From: JAPUDS01 sp039812985
GTDB taxonomy: Bacteria > Patescibacteriota > Saccharimonadia > Saccharimonadales > Saccharimonadaceae
Length of the DNA: 12,000 bases
Direction: 5' to 3'
Assembly: GCA_039812985.1 (NCBI GenBank)
Contig: JBDHUL010000028.1
Coordinates: 1 to 12,000, forward strand
The notes below the pieces were generated by a model. It did not search any database and was not told where the DNA came from. It saw only the letters and a program-made list of their open reading frames with translations. Positions 1 through 6,479 of the stretch are shown one piece after another. The translations under genes were made by a program, and so were the position numbers. The first letter of the stretch is position 1, and each line of letters begins with the position of its first letter.

Positions 1-1
1 G

Positions 2-316
2 TATGTCAATGAGGTGATCGAGATAGATAAACAAGCGCCGTACTCGTGTGCGATCAAAGGGTCGTTTATTATCAATCTCGACACTGCGAACAATTTGTGG
101 ACGTATAAACAGCCAGTGAACGCGCTATTGATGGTTGAAACCCTGTTGCTTGCCTGTATCGATCGATCTGGAGGTCGTGACCAAAGCATTGCGTTTTGCG
201 TCGCCGGCACGCTTCTTCCGCCCGACCTTGATGTGACATATGAGTGCCATATACCTATCGCTTGTCTGAGTGATGTGCGTTCACTACGCGAACACTATTA
301 TGGGCAAGATCCATAA
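2..316 (+). CDS. Hypothetical protein, 3' end only (5' partial)
   Basis: The reading frame is open from base 2 to the TAA at 314-316. The first possible start is a GTG at 14, but it has no ribosome binding site and the frame continues without a stop to the window edge, where the codons read YVNEVIEID. I therefore treat this as the C-terminal part (about 104 residues) of a longer protein. The visible part is soluble, with alternating hydrophobic stretches (for example SFIINLD and LLMVETLLLACI), four cysteines and an acidic to neutral character. I see no membrane segment and recognise no family. It lies 57 bases before a SUKH-like gene that appears to have its own promoter. It could be another small immunity-type protein or the end of an effector, but nothing in the sequence proves either. 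Confidence 0.5.
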   Translation, partial: YVNEVIEIDKQAPYSCAIKGSFIINLDTANNLWTYKQPVNALLMVETLLLACIDRSGGRDQSIAFCVAGTLLPPDLDVTYECHIPIACLSDVRSLREHYYGQDP

Positions 317-338
317 AGGTGCTGCAAGCAGTATGGAT

Positions 339-366
339 TTGGAGAAAGATACGAATAAGGTATAGT
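339..366 (+). promoter_or_regulatory. Putative promoter of the SUKH-like gene
   Basis: TTGGAG at 339-344 and TATAGT at 361-366 are separated by 16 bases, a good fit to a sigma70-type -35/-10 pair. The ATG at 374 lies 7 bases beyond the -10 box, so transcription would start at or very near the start codon, giving a leaderless mRNA. Promoter activity is inferred. Confidence 0.5.
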
Positions 367-373
367 GGTACAT

Positions 374-796
374 ATGACTGTAAGGGAAATTATCAACATT
401 GCCGCTCACATGGGATACCCAACGGACGCACCGGCTAGCGAAGCATACCTGCATACGCTTGAGAAATACATAGCAGAGCATCACATCGTTGGGGCAGAAG
501 GCTATCTAAGCCTCGTCCGTGCGGCAGACGGTTTCTCGCTCAATGGACTCAATGTTGAGCCGGTCGCACCGGCTGAAGGTTCGGATGAACCGAGCGTTAT
601 TGCCCTGAACGAATACGATTACGACCCCGAAACGTTGTTTGTTATCGCTACGGCCGACGACGATATGCTCTGTTATGACTACGCGTCGAAGCAATGGTGT
701 GTGGGCGATGCTGGGTCGCAGGATATCTATGACAACGAACGGTTTGCAACGAGTGCTGAGCTGTTAGAGCACAGTGTGAAAAAGTATTCATCCTAA
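374..796 (+). CDS. SUKH-superfamily (SMI1/KNR4, YrhA-like) protein, putative immunity protein
   Basis: This 140-residue protein shows a pattern I associate with the SUKH/YrhA-like fold. An N-terminal helical part is followed by YLSLVRAADGFSLNGLNV at residues 44-61, the typical aromatic/hydrophobic helix ending in a G-[FV]-S-[FL]-N-G-L turn. A strand pair follows (LFVIATADDDMLCYDYASKQW, about 88-108), and the protein ends with FATSAELLEHSV, matching the final 'F.s.eeLL' helix. Many bacterial SUKH proteins neutralise polymorphic toxins; others have unknown roles. A GTG at 365 would add three residues but overlaps the -10 box, so ATG 374 is preferred; there is no ribosome binding site at the usual distance, consistent with a leaderless message. 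It sits just after a partial unknown gene and about 5.7 kb before an RHS gene, so its cognate toxin, if any, is not obvious. The family call is by eye and fairly uncertain. Confidence 0.65.
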   Translation: MTVREIINIAAHMGYPTDAPASEAYLHTLEKYIAEHHIVGAEGYLSLVRAADGFSLNGLNVEPVAPAEGSDEPSVIALNEYDYDPETLFVIATADDDMLCYDYASKQWCVGDAGSQDIYDNERFATSAELLEHSVKKYSS

Positions 797-802
797 AACC
801 AG

Positions 803-831
803 TTGTAGTTTTGCCGTTCACCTCGTACAAT
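803..831 (+). promoter_or_regulatory. Putative promoter of the serine protease gene
   Basis: TTGTAG at 803-808 and TACAAT at 826-831 are spaced by 17 bases. The ATG at 840 begins 8 bases after the -10 box and no purine-rich ribosome binding site precedes it, so a leaderless transcript is likely. This is inferred from sequence only. Confidence 0.5.
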
Positions 832-839
832 ATAACCAT

Positions 840-3269
840 ATGCGTCATAAAAAACCCCATGGGTCGAAGGTCATTCATCATGTGCCTCGGCATCTCAGTT
901 GGCTAGCGGTTGGTAGTTTTGTCGTTCTACTTGGGTTTGTGTCGGTATTTGCGTACTTGTCATTGACAAAACCTAAAAAGACGCCCGCAGAACTAAGCCA
1001 GGCGGGTCAAAATGTTCTTACAGGCGTGTCAGAGGCTCCTAAGACCAATGTGAAACGGATAACGTCAAATCTTGGGTTTGGGCTTGACTACGATGCGAAC
1101 CGTTTTACGGTGTCGGGTATGACACCGACTGACCAAACAGTTCACGAGCTAACCGATAGTCAGCTATCGACCGGACACGACTATACGACGATCAAACTTA
1201 CTCCTAAAGCCGACAAAAACAAAGCGCTTCCGACCGAGCTGACGGTGTACGCAAACCCAAACAAGGATGCCCTCGTACCACAAATGGCGCTCCCCGAAAA
1301 CAAGGGCCGGTCGCCACTCGATGTCTGGGTGTCGGTGAAGATAGCCGAAGAAACAAAACGCGGTCTGAAGCTGCAAAAGCAGTACAAACAAACCATTGGT
1401 GGCGTTGAATATGTCGTGCTCGATTTTGTGTACGACACCGGAGCCAAATACGGCGTACGAGCAACCGACATACAGCGGTATTATCTCGCTATCAAAGACG
1501 ACCGTCCATACTATGTCGCTATGACAAATCTCACCGCTGAGTCACAAAAAGACGTCGTGCCGTTACTCGAACACGTGTTTCAAACAGTAACGTATCCCAC
1601 CAAATCTGACAAACGCACGTCACTGGAACGGCATATGGCGGTACTCGGTGTGTCGTATCCCGAGTTGACCGTTAAAACACCGGCCGGTACGGTCGATACC
1701 GAAAAGCTTTATTCGGTGGTGGCTCCGAACCAGCCAGCCGTGGTTCGTATATGTACACTGCGCCAGGGCGATGTTCTGATACATATGCCCGGGGGGCGAA
1801 CCATACAGATAAAAGGAGTGCGTATTGGTGAAGTGGGGAGCGGGATGTTCGTGTCGGGTAATGGTTACGTTGCAACCAACGGCCATGTGACGCGTCTTTT
1901 AGCGGCCGATATGCTAGAGGCGTATGTGACGTATGCCAGCGGCAGCACAAAAACAGAGCGTGCCGTTGAGTTGCTTGGTTGGTTGCGTGATCTAGGCGTG
2001 ATTACTGAAACTCAACGGGCCGAAAGCGAGGGGCTAGTACGCGGTGGCGATTCGGCGACGGCGGAACGCATTATCAATGCGCTGGGGGGCAGTTTTCCAT
2101 CTCAGACGCTGACAATCGACAACGATACGTATCAGTATGCCGTACAAACCAGCAATGACCCGATTCGATTTGATAATCAAAAGGAAAGTCTGAGTTATAA
2201 CGACACGGTGCTTCCTGCGAAGTTTGTGGCATCAAACTTTGATGAAAATCAAAAACCGGGGTTATTTAAAAACTCGTTGCAAGCCGGAAAATCCGACGTC
2301 GCCCTACTCAAGGTCAATGGAACGTTTCCAACGGTGACGCTGGGTGATGTTGAGAATGTCGCGGTTGACAAAACACTAACAGCGCTGGGGTTTCCAGCGT
2401 TTGTTGATGGAGCACTGGGTACAAAAGAAGCTCATACCGTGCCAAGTGCGACGAGTGGCAAGGTACTAGGGCTGTTGCTTGATAGCCAATTTGGCGGACA
2501 TGGATACCGCATGATGTACACCGACGTGCAGATAGCTCCGGGGAACAGCGGTGGGCCAGCCTTTGACGACAATGGCAAGGTAGTGGGACTCAACACCTAC
2601 GGTGTCATCGGTTGTCCTGACGGTCAGTGTTTCGGCAACGGCTATGTTCGCGACATAGACGACCTGAAAAAGCTTGCGGCCGCGAACAATGTTGCGCTGG
2701 ACTCCTCAGGGTCGCTTAACGCTGAATGGAAAAAAGGCATTGAGTCGTTTCGCAAAGAAGACTACAAGGCTGCTGCCGATCACTTCGATGCGGCCCACAA
2801 AGCGTACCCTGCAAACTACCTTGCAGTAGAGCTTGCCAGCATTGCCCGCGAACATGCGCCGAGTACATTTGCTGTGTCTTTGGACGACAAAACCGACACA
2901 ACCCGAGCGGGCCTGATACCGATAATTATCGGTTTGTCGGTGATGGTCGTACTGTGCGTTGCCAGTGGGGTAGTATTTGCGGTGATAGGGCATAGAAAGC
3001 ACCGGCTCTCAGTTGGTGTCACCCCAGCTGCCACACCAGTTATGACAGCTCCATACACGGCCTCTGTTCAGGTTGCTCAGCCTGTTGTGCCGCCGCCTAT
3101 GCCTAACACTCCCGTTGCCACAGTTCCTGCACAGGCCGCCCAGCCAGCGGTGTTACCAGCCGCCCCGCCGATCACCTCAGCTCCTCCTCCACCCGTACAG
3201 CCAGCGGCTGTACCACAGTCTACCGAAGTGCCGCCAACATTTCCAACTGCCGCTCCGCCGCAGGCCTAG
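840..3269 (+). CDS. Membrane-anchored trypsin-like (S1, HtrA-type) serine protease with TPR-like hairpin and Pro-rich tail
   Basis: This 809-residue protein starts with a basic segment (HKKPHGSK) and a signal-anchor helix at about 19-42. An alpha/beta domain of unknown type follows (about 60-265). The chymotrypsin-fold core shows G-S-G-M-F-V, TNGHV with the catalytic His at 349, SDVALLKV with Asp at 486, and APGNSGGPAF with the nucleophile Ser at 570. All three triad residues are present, so it should be active, acting outside the cytoplasmic membrane. There is no PDZ domain after the protease. Instead a TPR-like helix pair (about 625-668), a second membrane helix (about 691-718) and a proline/alanine-rich tail (about 743-809) follow; the tail would be cytoplasmic by this topology. 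The 137-residue gap between His and Asp is far longer than in DegP-type enzymes (about 30). The substrate is unknown. The ATG directly after the promoter is the only sensible start. Confidence 0.9.
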   Translation: MRHKKPHGSKVIHHVPRHLSWLAVGSFVVLLGFVSVFAYLSLTKPKKTPAELSQAGQNVLTGVSEAPKTNVKRITSNLGFGLDYDANRFTVSGMTPTDQTVHELTDSQLSTGHDYTTIKLTPKADKNKALPTELTVYANPNKDALVPQMALPENKGRSPLDVWVSVKIAEETKRGLKLQKQYKQTIGGVEYVVLDFVYDTGAKYGVRATDIQRYYLAIKDDRPYYVAMTNLTAESQKDVVPLLEHVFQTVTYPTKSDKRTSLERHMAVLGVSYPELTVKTPAGTVDTEKLYSVVAPNQPAVVRICTLRQGDVLIHMPGGRTIQIKGVRIGEVGSGMFVSGNGYVATNGHVTRLLAADMLEAYVTYASGSTKTERAVELLGWLRDLGVITETQRAESEGLVRGGDSATAERIINALGGSFPSQTLTIDNDTYQYAVQTSNDPIRFDNQKESLSYNDTVLPAKFVASNFDENQKPGLFKNSLQAGKSDVALLKVNGTFPTVTLGDVENVAVDKTLTALGFPAFVDGALGTKEAHTVPSATSGKVLGLLLDSQFGGHGYRMMYTDVQIAPGNSGGPAFDDNGKVVGLNTYGVIGCPDGQCFGNGYVRDIDDLKKLAAANNVALDSSGSLNAEWKKGIESFRKEDYKAAADHFDAAHKAYPANYLAVELASIAREHAPSTFAVSLDDKTDTTRAGLIPIIIGLSVMVVLCVASGVVFAVIGHRKHRLSVGVTPAATPVMTAPYTASVQVAQPVVPPPMPNTPVATVPAQAAQPAVLPAAPPITSAPPPPVQPAAVPQSTEVPPTFPTAAPPQA

Positions 3270-3278
3270 GTAAACTAT

Positions 3279-3306
3279 TTGCAGTAGAGAGGCCGTATGG
3301 CATAAT
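3279..3306 (+). promoter_or_regulatory. Putative promoter of the hypothetical gene at 3349
   Basis: TTGCAG at 3279-3284 and CATAAT at 3301-3306 are spaced by 16 bases, with an extended -10 TG at 3298-3299. It starts 9 bases after the protease stop codon. Transcription from about 3313 would give a leader of about 36 bases before the GTG start at 3349. Confidence 0.5.
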
Positions 3307-3313
3307 GATGGTA

Positions 3314-3346
3314 ATGCTTGTGGTAAACATGAAGGTGAGAGGCTAA
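3314..3346 (+). CDS. Possible 10-residue leader ORF upstream of the hypothetical gene
   Basis: An ATG lies 7 bases after the -10 box CATAAT and opens a frame of 10 codons (MLVVNMKVRG) ending in TAA at 3344-3346, two bases before the GTG at 3349. The position relative to the -10 box is the same as for the apparently leaderless SUKH-like gene. The ORF also covers the ribosome binding site of the next gene, so its translation could influence that gene. Ten codons can easily arise by chance and there is no proof of translation. Confidence 0.2.
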   Translation: MLVVNMKVRG

Positions 3347-3348
3347 CG

Positions 3349-4173
3349 GTGTGTGTTGTCGTGGGTGATCTTTGTGACCAAAAGCCCATGACACACCTTC
3401 CGCCGCCCGATGCGTGGCACGCCCCTCAGAAATGGTTGCGCTTTGAACGAGGCGAAGCGGTTGGCGGCAATCCCGATGCGACCAAACTGACGCTTCCGAC
3501 CGACGATAACGGGCTTGTTATGGGCGCTGAAGCGGTCAAAATGGTTCGCGGGTTATTTAAACCCGATTTTCTATGGCGTTATGACCGCAATGACCCAAAA
3601 ACAAAGCCTGATGTTCATCACTGGTATGGAACAGAAGCGATGTACGAGCCAGAGATGCTTGGTGGTCGGACTGGGCCAAAAACATTTCGTAACCTTGCGC
3701 CAAATCTCGCTTCTGGGCAGCGGATGTTCCACAACGCCATCCATGAGACGACCGCTTTGGCGCTCATGCCCTGCGACGAGACTATGGACGCCTTTACCGA
3801 CAGATACCTCGAAGCGCGGCGACTACTCAATTGGACACGAGTCGCGGCTGAGGGCGTGGTGGCTCGCAGGGGGCAGTTTCGCGGGCATTTTATCGCAGGA
3901 GAAAGGCCGGCCAATGCACCGCCATATCCAGACGGTAGCACCAGAGGAGATACGATAGTGAAGCAGCAGTTCGACCGTAACTTTAAGGGGTTTAGGCGGG
4001 CGCTAGACGCAATGTTGCATACACTACAAGAACGTCCAGATGTTGCCGACGAACTTGGCGTCACGTTTCAGAGGCGGCATCCGACGCCCGAGCATGTCGT
4101 GAGGGTGCTTGGCAAATGCGCACTGCCGGTGACGAGCGTGAGTCATGTTGCTTGGCTGTTGCAAGCGGCCTAA
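3349..4173 (+). CDS. Hypothetical protein, 274 residues
   Basis: I do not recognise the family. The GTG start at 3349 is supported by AGAGG at 3338-3342 with a 6-base spacing; alternative starts at GTG 3361 and ATG 3388 lack a comparable site. The protein is soluble with no signal peptide or membrane helix. Its first third is rich in charged residues and Trp (FLWRYDRNDP, then a DVHHWYG segment). The middle part is helical and contains FHNAIHETTALALMPCDE and DRYLEARRLLNWTRVAAEG. The C-terminal third is basic and helical (QQFDRNFKGFRRALDAMLHTLQERPDV). The HNAIHE stretch loosely recalls a metal-binding HxxxH pattern, but without further ligands I would not call an enzyme. It has its own promoter and is followed by fusA, 108 bases downstream, with a separate promoter between them. 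Confidence 0.8.
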   Translation: MCVVVGDLCDQKPMTHLPPPDAWHAPQKWLRFERGEAVGGNPDATKLTLPTDDNGLVMGAEAVKMVRGLFKPDFLWRYDRNDPKTKPDVHHWYGTEAMYEPEMLGGRTGPKTFRNLAPNLASGQRMFHNAIHETTALALMPCDETMDAFTDRYLEARRLLNWTRVAAEGVVARRGQFRGHFIAGERPANAPPYPDGSTRGDTIVKQQFDRNFKGFRRALDAMLHTLQERPDVADELGVTFQRRHPTPEHVVRVLGKCALPVTSVSHVAWLLQAA

Positions 4174-4197
4174 ATCTATACGGTTTCGGTGGGTATC

Positions 4198-4206
4198 TGG
4201 TATACT
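4198..4206 (+). promoter_or_regulatory. Putative extended -10 promoter upstream of fusA
   Basis: TGG followed by TATACT at 4201-4206 forms an extended -10 element; no good -35 box is visible 16-18 bases upstream. Transcription would start near 4212 and give a 5' leader of about 70 bases before fusA. The leader contains a 10-codon ORF at 4211-4243 (MKGLFFMGKF) whose translation is unproven. Confidence 0.45.
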
Positions 4207-4249
4207 GTACATGAAAGGCCTATTTTTTATGGGCAAATTTTAATCTAAC

Positions 4250-4262
4250 GTAAACGCATAAA
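4250..4262 (+). repeat. 13-base element upstream of fusA, identical copy upstream of the RHS gene
   Basis: gtaaacgcataaa occurs here, 32 bases before the fusA ATG, and again at 6450-6462, 30 bases before the RHS ATG. In both cases it directly precedes the purine-rich ribosome binding site. It may be a conserved promoter or transcription-start segment, or a 5' UTR element. Confidence 0.7.
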
Positions 4263-4281
4263 GGAAGCATCAACTACTATT

Positions 4282-6369
4282 ATGGCAACGCCAACCGTCA
4301 CTGACCTCAAAAAATTCCGCAACATCGGCATTATTGCCCATATTGACGCCGGAAAAACCACCACGACCGAAGGTATTTTATACCGCACCGGCATGAGCCA
4401 CAAAATAGGCGAGGTGCACGAAGGCGAAACCACGACCGACTGGATGGAGCAAGAACGTGAACGCGGCATCACGATAACCAGTGCGGCGGTGACGTGTTTC
4501 TGGAAAGACCACAAAATCAACATCATCGACACACCCGGGCATATTGACTTTACGGCTGAGGTTGAGCGCAGTTTGCGCGTGCTCGATGGTGCCGTGACGG
4601 TGTTTGACGGCAAAATGGGCGTCGAGGCACAGTCAGAAACCGTTTGGCGACAGGCGAACAAATACGGTGTGCCGCGCATTTGCTTTATCAACAAAATCAA
4701 CCAAACCGGTGGTGATTTTTATAAATCTCTGGAAAGTATCCATGCTCGTCTGAGCAAGAACGCCTTGCCAGTGCACCTCCCTATAGGCTTTGAAAAAGAC
4801 ATCAACGGCGTTATTGACCTGGTTGATATGAAAGCCTACACCTACAACGAATATCACGACAAGGAGTTGATGGTGGGTGATATACCGGCTGACATGCAGG
4901 AAAAGGCCAAAAATGCCCGCAGCTTGCTCGTTGAAGCAGCTGTTGAGGCCGACGATGACCTCATGATGCGGTTCCTCGAAGACGGCGAAGACAGCATAAC
5001 AGTTGACGAGCTCAAGGCCGCTCTGCGAAAACGCGTCCTTGGCGGCGATTTTTACCTCGTGACCGGAGGCGACGGACGCGGCGTGATTGTCGAAAAAGTC
5101 CTTGACCTCATGGTTGACTACCTGCCAAGCCCGCTGGACGTCGCTGAAATATGGGGCAAAAACCCAAAGACTGGCGAAGAAATCTCCCGTAAGCCAGATA
5201 TGAAAGAGCCTATGAGTGCCCTGGCCTTTAAAATTGCTACCGACCCATTTGTCGGAAAGCTCATCTTCATCCGCGTTTACAGCGGCGAACTCAAGGCCGG
5301 AAGCTACGTTCTGAACACTACGACAGGCGAGAAAGAGCGCGTTGGGCGCATTGTTCGGATGCACGCTGACAAGCGAGAGGATATCGATGGCATTGCCGCT
5401 GGCGATATTGCTGCCGTCGTGGGGCTCAAAAACACCTTTACGGGCGCGACGCTTTGCGATGTGGCGCACCCCATAGCCCTTGAAAGCATCACATTTCCAG
5501 AGCCACCAGTTAGTATTGCTGTTGAGCCAAAATCCAAAGCTGACCAGGAGAAAATGGGTATTGCACTTCAACGGCTTGCCGAAGAAGACCCGACCTTCCG
5601 CATTCATACCGACGAAGAAACCGGTCAGACCATCATGTCAGGCATGGGTGAACTACACCTCGAGATCCTCATCGACCGCATGAAGCGTGAGTTTAAGGTC
5701 GAGGCCAATGTCGGCGAACCGCAGGTTGCATTTCGCGAAACAATTCGCGGCACGGCTGATGTACAGGGCAAACACGCCAAACAGTCTGGTGGCCGCGGTC
5801 AGTACGGTGATGTATGGGTGCGCTTTGAACCGACTGAGTCTGGCGAAGGCTTTGAGTTTGTTGACGAAATCAAAGGCGGTGTGGTGCCGGCCGAATACCG
5901 TCCAGCGGTTAAAGCTGGTATTGACGAAACGCTGCAAGGCGGCATATTGGCAGGCTACCCGGTTATTGGCATCAAAGCAACCTTGCATGACGGCACCTAC
6001 CACGATGTTGACTCGAGCGAACTCGCTTTCAAGCTGGCTGGCGTCTTGGCCGCCAAAGCCGGTATTGTTCAGGCAAAGCCGGTACTGCTTGAGCCGGTTA
6101 TGTTGGTCGAAGTCACGACACCAGAGGAGTTCATGGGCGATATCATCGGCGACCTTAACTCTCGCCGCGGACGAATCGACGCTATGGAAGACCTCATGGG
6201 AGGGGCAAAACTTGTCAAAGCGCACGTGCCACTGGCAAGCATGTTTGGGTATACCGGTGACATCCGCTCAATGAGCCAAGGCCGCGCCGCGAGCACCATG
6301 GAACTGGCCGACTACGAGGAAGTGCCGCCAAACGTTGCCGCCGAAATCATCGAAAAGCGCAAAAAATAA
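4282..6369 (+). CDS. fusA: Translation elongation factor G
   Basis: EF-G is the GTPase that drives translocation of tRNA and mRNA through the ribosome. The 695-residue length is normal. The G domain has the P-loop AHIDAGKT at 19-26, RGITIT at 61-66 and DTPGH at 83-87. The remaining domains follow in the usual order: II (about 305-400), III, IV with SGGRGQYG (501-508) and YHDVDSSE, and V ending in SMFGYTGDIRSMSQGRA. Two recognition motifs are unusual: G4 reads NKIN (137-140) instead of NKxD, and the G5 region reads LVTGGDGRG (T261-G263) where SA[L/F] is expected. The gene stands alone, outside a str operon (no rpsL, rpsG or tuf here). The best ribosome binding site, AGGAAG at 4262-4267, lies 14 bases from the ATG, which is somewhat long, but no closer in-frame ATG or GTG exists. 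A terminator follows directly. Confidence 0.98.
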   Translation: MATPTVTDLKKFRNIGIIAHIDAGKTTTTEGILYRTGMSHKIGEVHEGETTTDWMEQERERGITITSAAVTCFWKDHKINIIDTPGHIDFTAEVERSLRVLDGAVTVFDGKMGVEAQSETVWRQANKYGVPRICFINKINQTGGDFYKSLESIHARLSKNALPVHLPIGFEKDINGVIDLVDMKAYTYNEYHDKELMVGDIPADMQEKAKNARSLLVEAAVEADDDLMMRFLEDGEDSITVDELKAALRKRVLGGDFYLVTGGDGRGVIVEKVLDLMVDYLPSPLDVAEIWGKNPKTGEEISRKPDMKEPMSALAFKIATDPFVGKLIFIRVYSGELKAGSYVLNTTTGEKERVGRIVRMHADKREDIDGIAAGDIAAVVGLKNTFTGATLCDVAHPIALESITFPEPPVSIAVEPKSKADQEKMGIALQRLAEEDPTFRIHTDEETGQTIMSGMGELHLEILIDRMKREFKVEANVGEPQVAFRETIRGTADVQGKHAKQSGGRGQYGDVWVRFEPTESGEGFEFVDEIKGGVVPAEYRPAVKAGIDETLQGGILAGYPVIGIKATLHDGTYHDVDSSELAFKLAGVLAAKAGIVQAKPVLLEPVMLVEVTTPEEFMGDIIGDLNSRRGRIDAMEDLMGGAKLVKAHVPLASMFGYTGDIRSMSQGRAASTMELADYEEVPPNVAAEIIEKRKK

Positions 6370-6388
6370 CCCGTAACTCCCGCCCACG

Positions 6389-6420
6389 CCGCAGTGTTGT
6401 AGAAAACACTGCGGTTTTGG
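6389..6420 (+). terminator. Intrinsic terminator after fusA
   Basis: A perfect 10-bp stem pairs CCGCAGTGTT (6389-6398) with AACACTGCGG (6405-6414) around a 6-base loop, followed by TTTTGG. It lies 19 bases after the fusA stop codon and separates fusA from the RHS gene. Confidence 0.85.
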
Positions 6421-6422
6421 TA

Positions 6423-6451
6423 TTGTCACTCTAATTTTTTCACGGTACAGT
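6423..6451 (+). promoter_or_regulatory. Putative promoter of the RHS gene
   Basis: TTGTCA at 6423-6428 and TACAGT at 6446-6451 are separated by 17 bases, the best -35/-10 pair in the window. It sits immediately downstream of the fusA terminator. Transcription would start near 6458, giving a leader of about 22 bases that contains the ribosome binding site. Confidence 0.6.
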
Positions 6452-6462
6452 AAACGCATAAA
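6450..6462 (+). repeat. Second copy of the 13-base upstream element
   Basis: Identical to 4250-4262. Here the element overlaps the last two bases of the -10 box and covers the predicted transcription start. Confidence 0.7.
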
Positions 6463-6479
6463 CAAGAGGGAGTTTCAGC

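Noticed and set aside
14..316. GTG at 14 as a true start of the first gene
   Set aside because: There is no ribosome binding site and the frame stays open to the left edge, so an internal Val codon of a longer gene is more likely.
2918..2933. Perfect 16-base palindrome ACCGATAATTATCGGT
   Set aside because: It lies within the codons of the second membrane helix of the protease (LIPIIIG). A single such palindrome is not very improbable in 12 kb and nothing else suggests an operator.
3195..3213. Perfect 8-bp hairpin with a 3-base loop (GTACAGCC / GGCTGTAC)
   Set aside because: It is inside the Pro-rich tail coding region of the protease, has no T run after it, and repetitive Pro/Ala codons favour such pairings. 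It is not a terminator.
4633..5607. Long open frame of 324 codons on the minus strand
   Set aside because: It lies wholly antisense to fusA in a codon-shadow frame, and its translation has no recognisable motif. The opposite strand encodes an unmistakable EF-G.
5653..6274. Open frames of 190 (minus) and 195 (plus) codons
   Set aside because: Both are shadows of the fusA coding sequence without ribosome binding sites or domain features.
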